Notes under the pieces: generated by a model
Databases searched by the model: none
Seen by the model: only the letters and a program-made list of their open reading frames with translations
Told to the model about the DNA's origin: nothing
Shown: one piece after another, positions 63,286-64,000 of the stretch
Position numbering within the stretch: the first letter of the stretch is position 1
Layout of the letters: the number at the start of each line of letters is the position of its first letter
Translations under genes and position numbers: made by a program
Assembly: GCA_963772805.1 (NCBI GenBank)
Contig: CAVYYU010000008.1
Span: 620,001-684,000, forward strand
Direction: 5' to 3'
DNA from: Legionella_A sp963772805
Lineage (GTDB): Bacteria; Pseudomonadota; Gammaproteobacteria; Legionellales; Legionellaceae
DNA length: 64,000 nt

Positions 63286-64000
63286 ATGTTCAGAGCAAAG
63301 AATATTAAGACAGCCCCATCACCCAAGAGCGGTGAAGAATTTAAACAGTCTAAGAGCACATTAGCTTCGGCTCATATAAGCGGCTTATTTCAACCGGATA
63401 GCACCCTGGTGCTGTCTAAAATAGAAACAGAAGAAATTACAGACCAACTTAAGAATACAACAACTCTTGATAACTTATTGAAATTTATTGTTTATGGTAA
63501 TCAAAATGCTGCTAAATCAATAATTGAAATTGATCCTAACGTTTTATTGAAGCGTGGAAGCGCAATGGATTATTCAGGTCGAACGATTGAAGGCACACCG
63601 TATCAAATGGCTTTGGGGGCACAAGATTATAATATGGCAGAAATGATTTCATCCTATTTTAGCAGTATTAAAAAGCTTGATGCTCCAGTAGAAATACAAA
63701 AGCAATATAGTGAACAATTCCTTGAAAATGATGAAGGACTATATCTGCCTTATAGCTACACAGCATTAATGAACAAAATTGTTGAATCTAAAAATGATGA
63801 GGATTGCGAGGACGAGCTAGGTGTTTTTAGAGCCAACTTTAAATCCCACAATGAAATAAGAACAGGGTTGCACTTTAATGTTCAATTACTCACTGATGCT
63901 TTCGAGCTCTATATTAAATATTATGAAAATTTCGGTGGCTATAACAGCCGAAAAAATAATTTGTTTTGGTGTCAGGTGGTTGGGTATATTCAGCGCTTTT
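63286..64000 (+). CDS. Effector-like protein of Legionella/Coxiella type (3' end outside window)
   Basis: At least 238 residues, open to the right edge. Ribosome site GGGAT precedes ATG 63286. After a polar N-terminus (MFRAKNIKTAPSPKSGEEFK) comes an ankyrin-like helical block (LDNLLKFIVYGNQNAAKSII; GTPYQMALGAQDYNMAEMIS), a pattern I associate with large families of helical and ankyrin-type proteins in Legionella and Coxiella genomes, many of which are Dot/Icm substrates. The secretion signal would lie at the missing C-terminus, so this cannot be judged here. Confidence 0.6.
   Translation, partial: MFRAKNIKTAPSPKSGEEFKQSKSTLASAHISGLFQPDSTLVLSKIETEEITDQLKNTTTLDNLLKFIVYGNQNAAKSIIEIDPNVLLKRGSAMDYSGRTIEGTPYQMALGAQDYNMAEMISSYFSSIKKLDAPVEIQKQYSEQFLENDEGLYLPYSYTALMNKIVESKNDEDCEDELGVFRANFKSHNEIRTGLHFNVQLLTDAFELYIKYYENFGGYNSRKNNLFWCQVVGYIQRF

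Overview
The window looks like a chromosomal segment of a Legionella- or Coxiella-like gammaproteobacterium (order Legionellales; an Aquicella-type genome is my guess). The evidence is AT-rich DNA, a type IV pilus pilB-pilC-pilD operon, a type II secretion block in the order gspF-G-H-I-J-K as in Legionella lsp, an EnhA-type L,D-transpeptidase, a DedA/PAP2/LssY membrane protein, fis, and several proteins that look like host-interaction factors. I saw no rRNA, tRNA or CRISPR array.

Layout. 1-3797: pilus assembly genes (minus strand). 4149-5860: YafS-like methyltransferase, DUF1820 protein and a phosphoribosyltransferase. 6021-14940: a tandem-duplicated accessory module of about 3.85 kb. Each copy carries a possible thiol-enzyme-like gene, a hairpin element and a large beta-propeller gene, and the unit captured the last 28 codons of queF. 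The second copy has a truncated, frameshifted first gene, a propeller gene with a one-base deletion in its signal peptide, and an ISAs1-family insertion with a 10-bp target duplication. 14855-23068: queF, a YafK-type L,D-transpeptidase, dacA-ybeD-lipB-dedA/lssY, rlpA and an EnhA-type L,D-transpeptidase, mostly envelope functions. 23248-27209: accD-folC-SPOR-cvpA with convergent nadD. 27346-34788: accessory genes including a signal-peptide carbonic anhydrase, a CarF/PEDS1-like lipid desaturase, cupin-VIT1, an aldo/keto reductase and a frameshift-split gene.

35611-45339 is the most interesting part. It holds a nucleotide-sugar dehydrogenase, a sugar epimerase, two GT2 glycosyltransferases (one an integral-membrane, processive-synthase type), a TPR/YaiO outer-membrane barrel and a HEAT-repeat protein. 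In the same operon as the membrane GT2 is a histidine kinase with an N-terminal KaiB-like domain (SasA-like, with an added PAS domain), followed by a single-domain response regulator. I read this as a surface-polysaccharide system with its own KaiB-type sensory branch. The HEAT gene begins in an A12 tract that joins a small transmembrane ORF to it if one A is lost.

45897-64000: Spy/CpxP-like protein, MFS exporter, a small Gly-rich secreted protein, yacG, an acidic protein, a DSD1-type PLP enzyme, a Sel1-repeat protein, type II secretion genes, glnA, a DUF4124 protein, htpG, fis, an oxidoreductase gene overlapping lpxB (possible GnnA for a diamino-sugar lipid A), and a partial effector-like gene running off the right edge.
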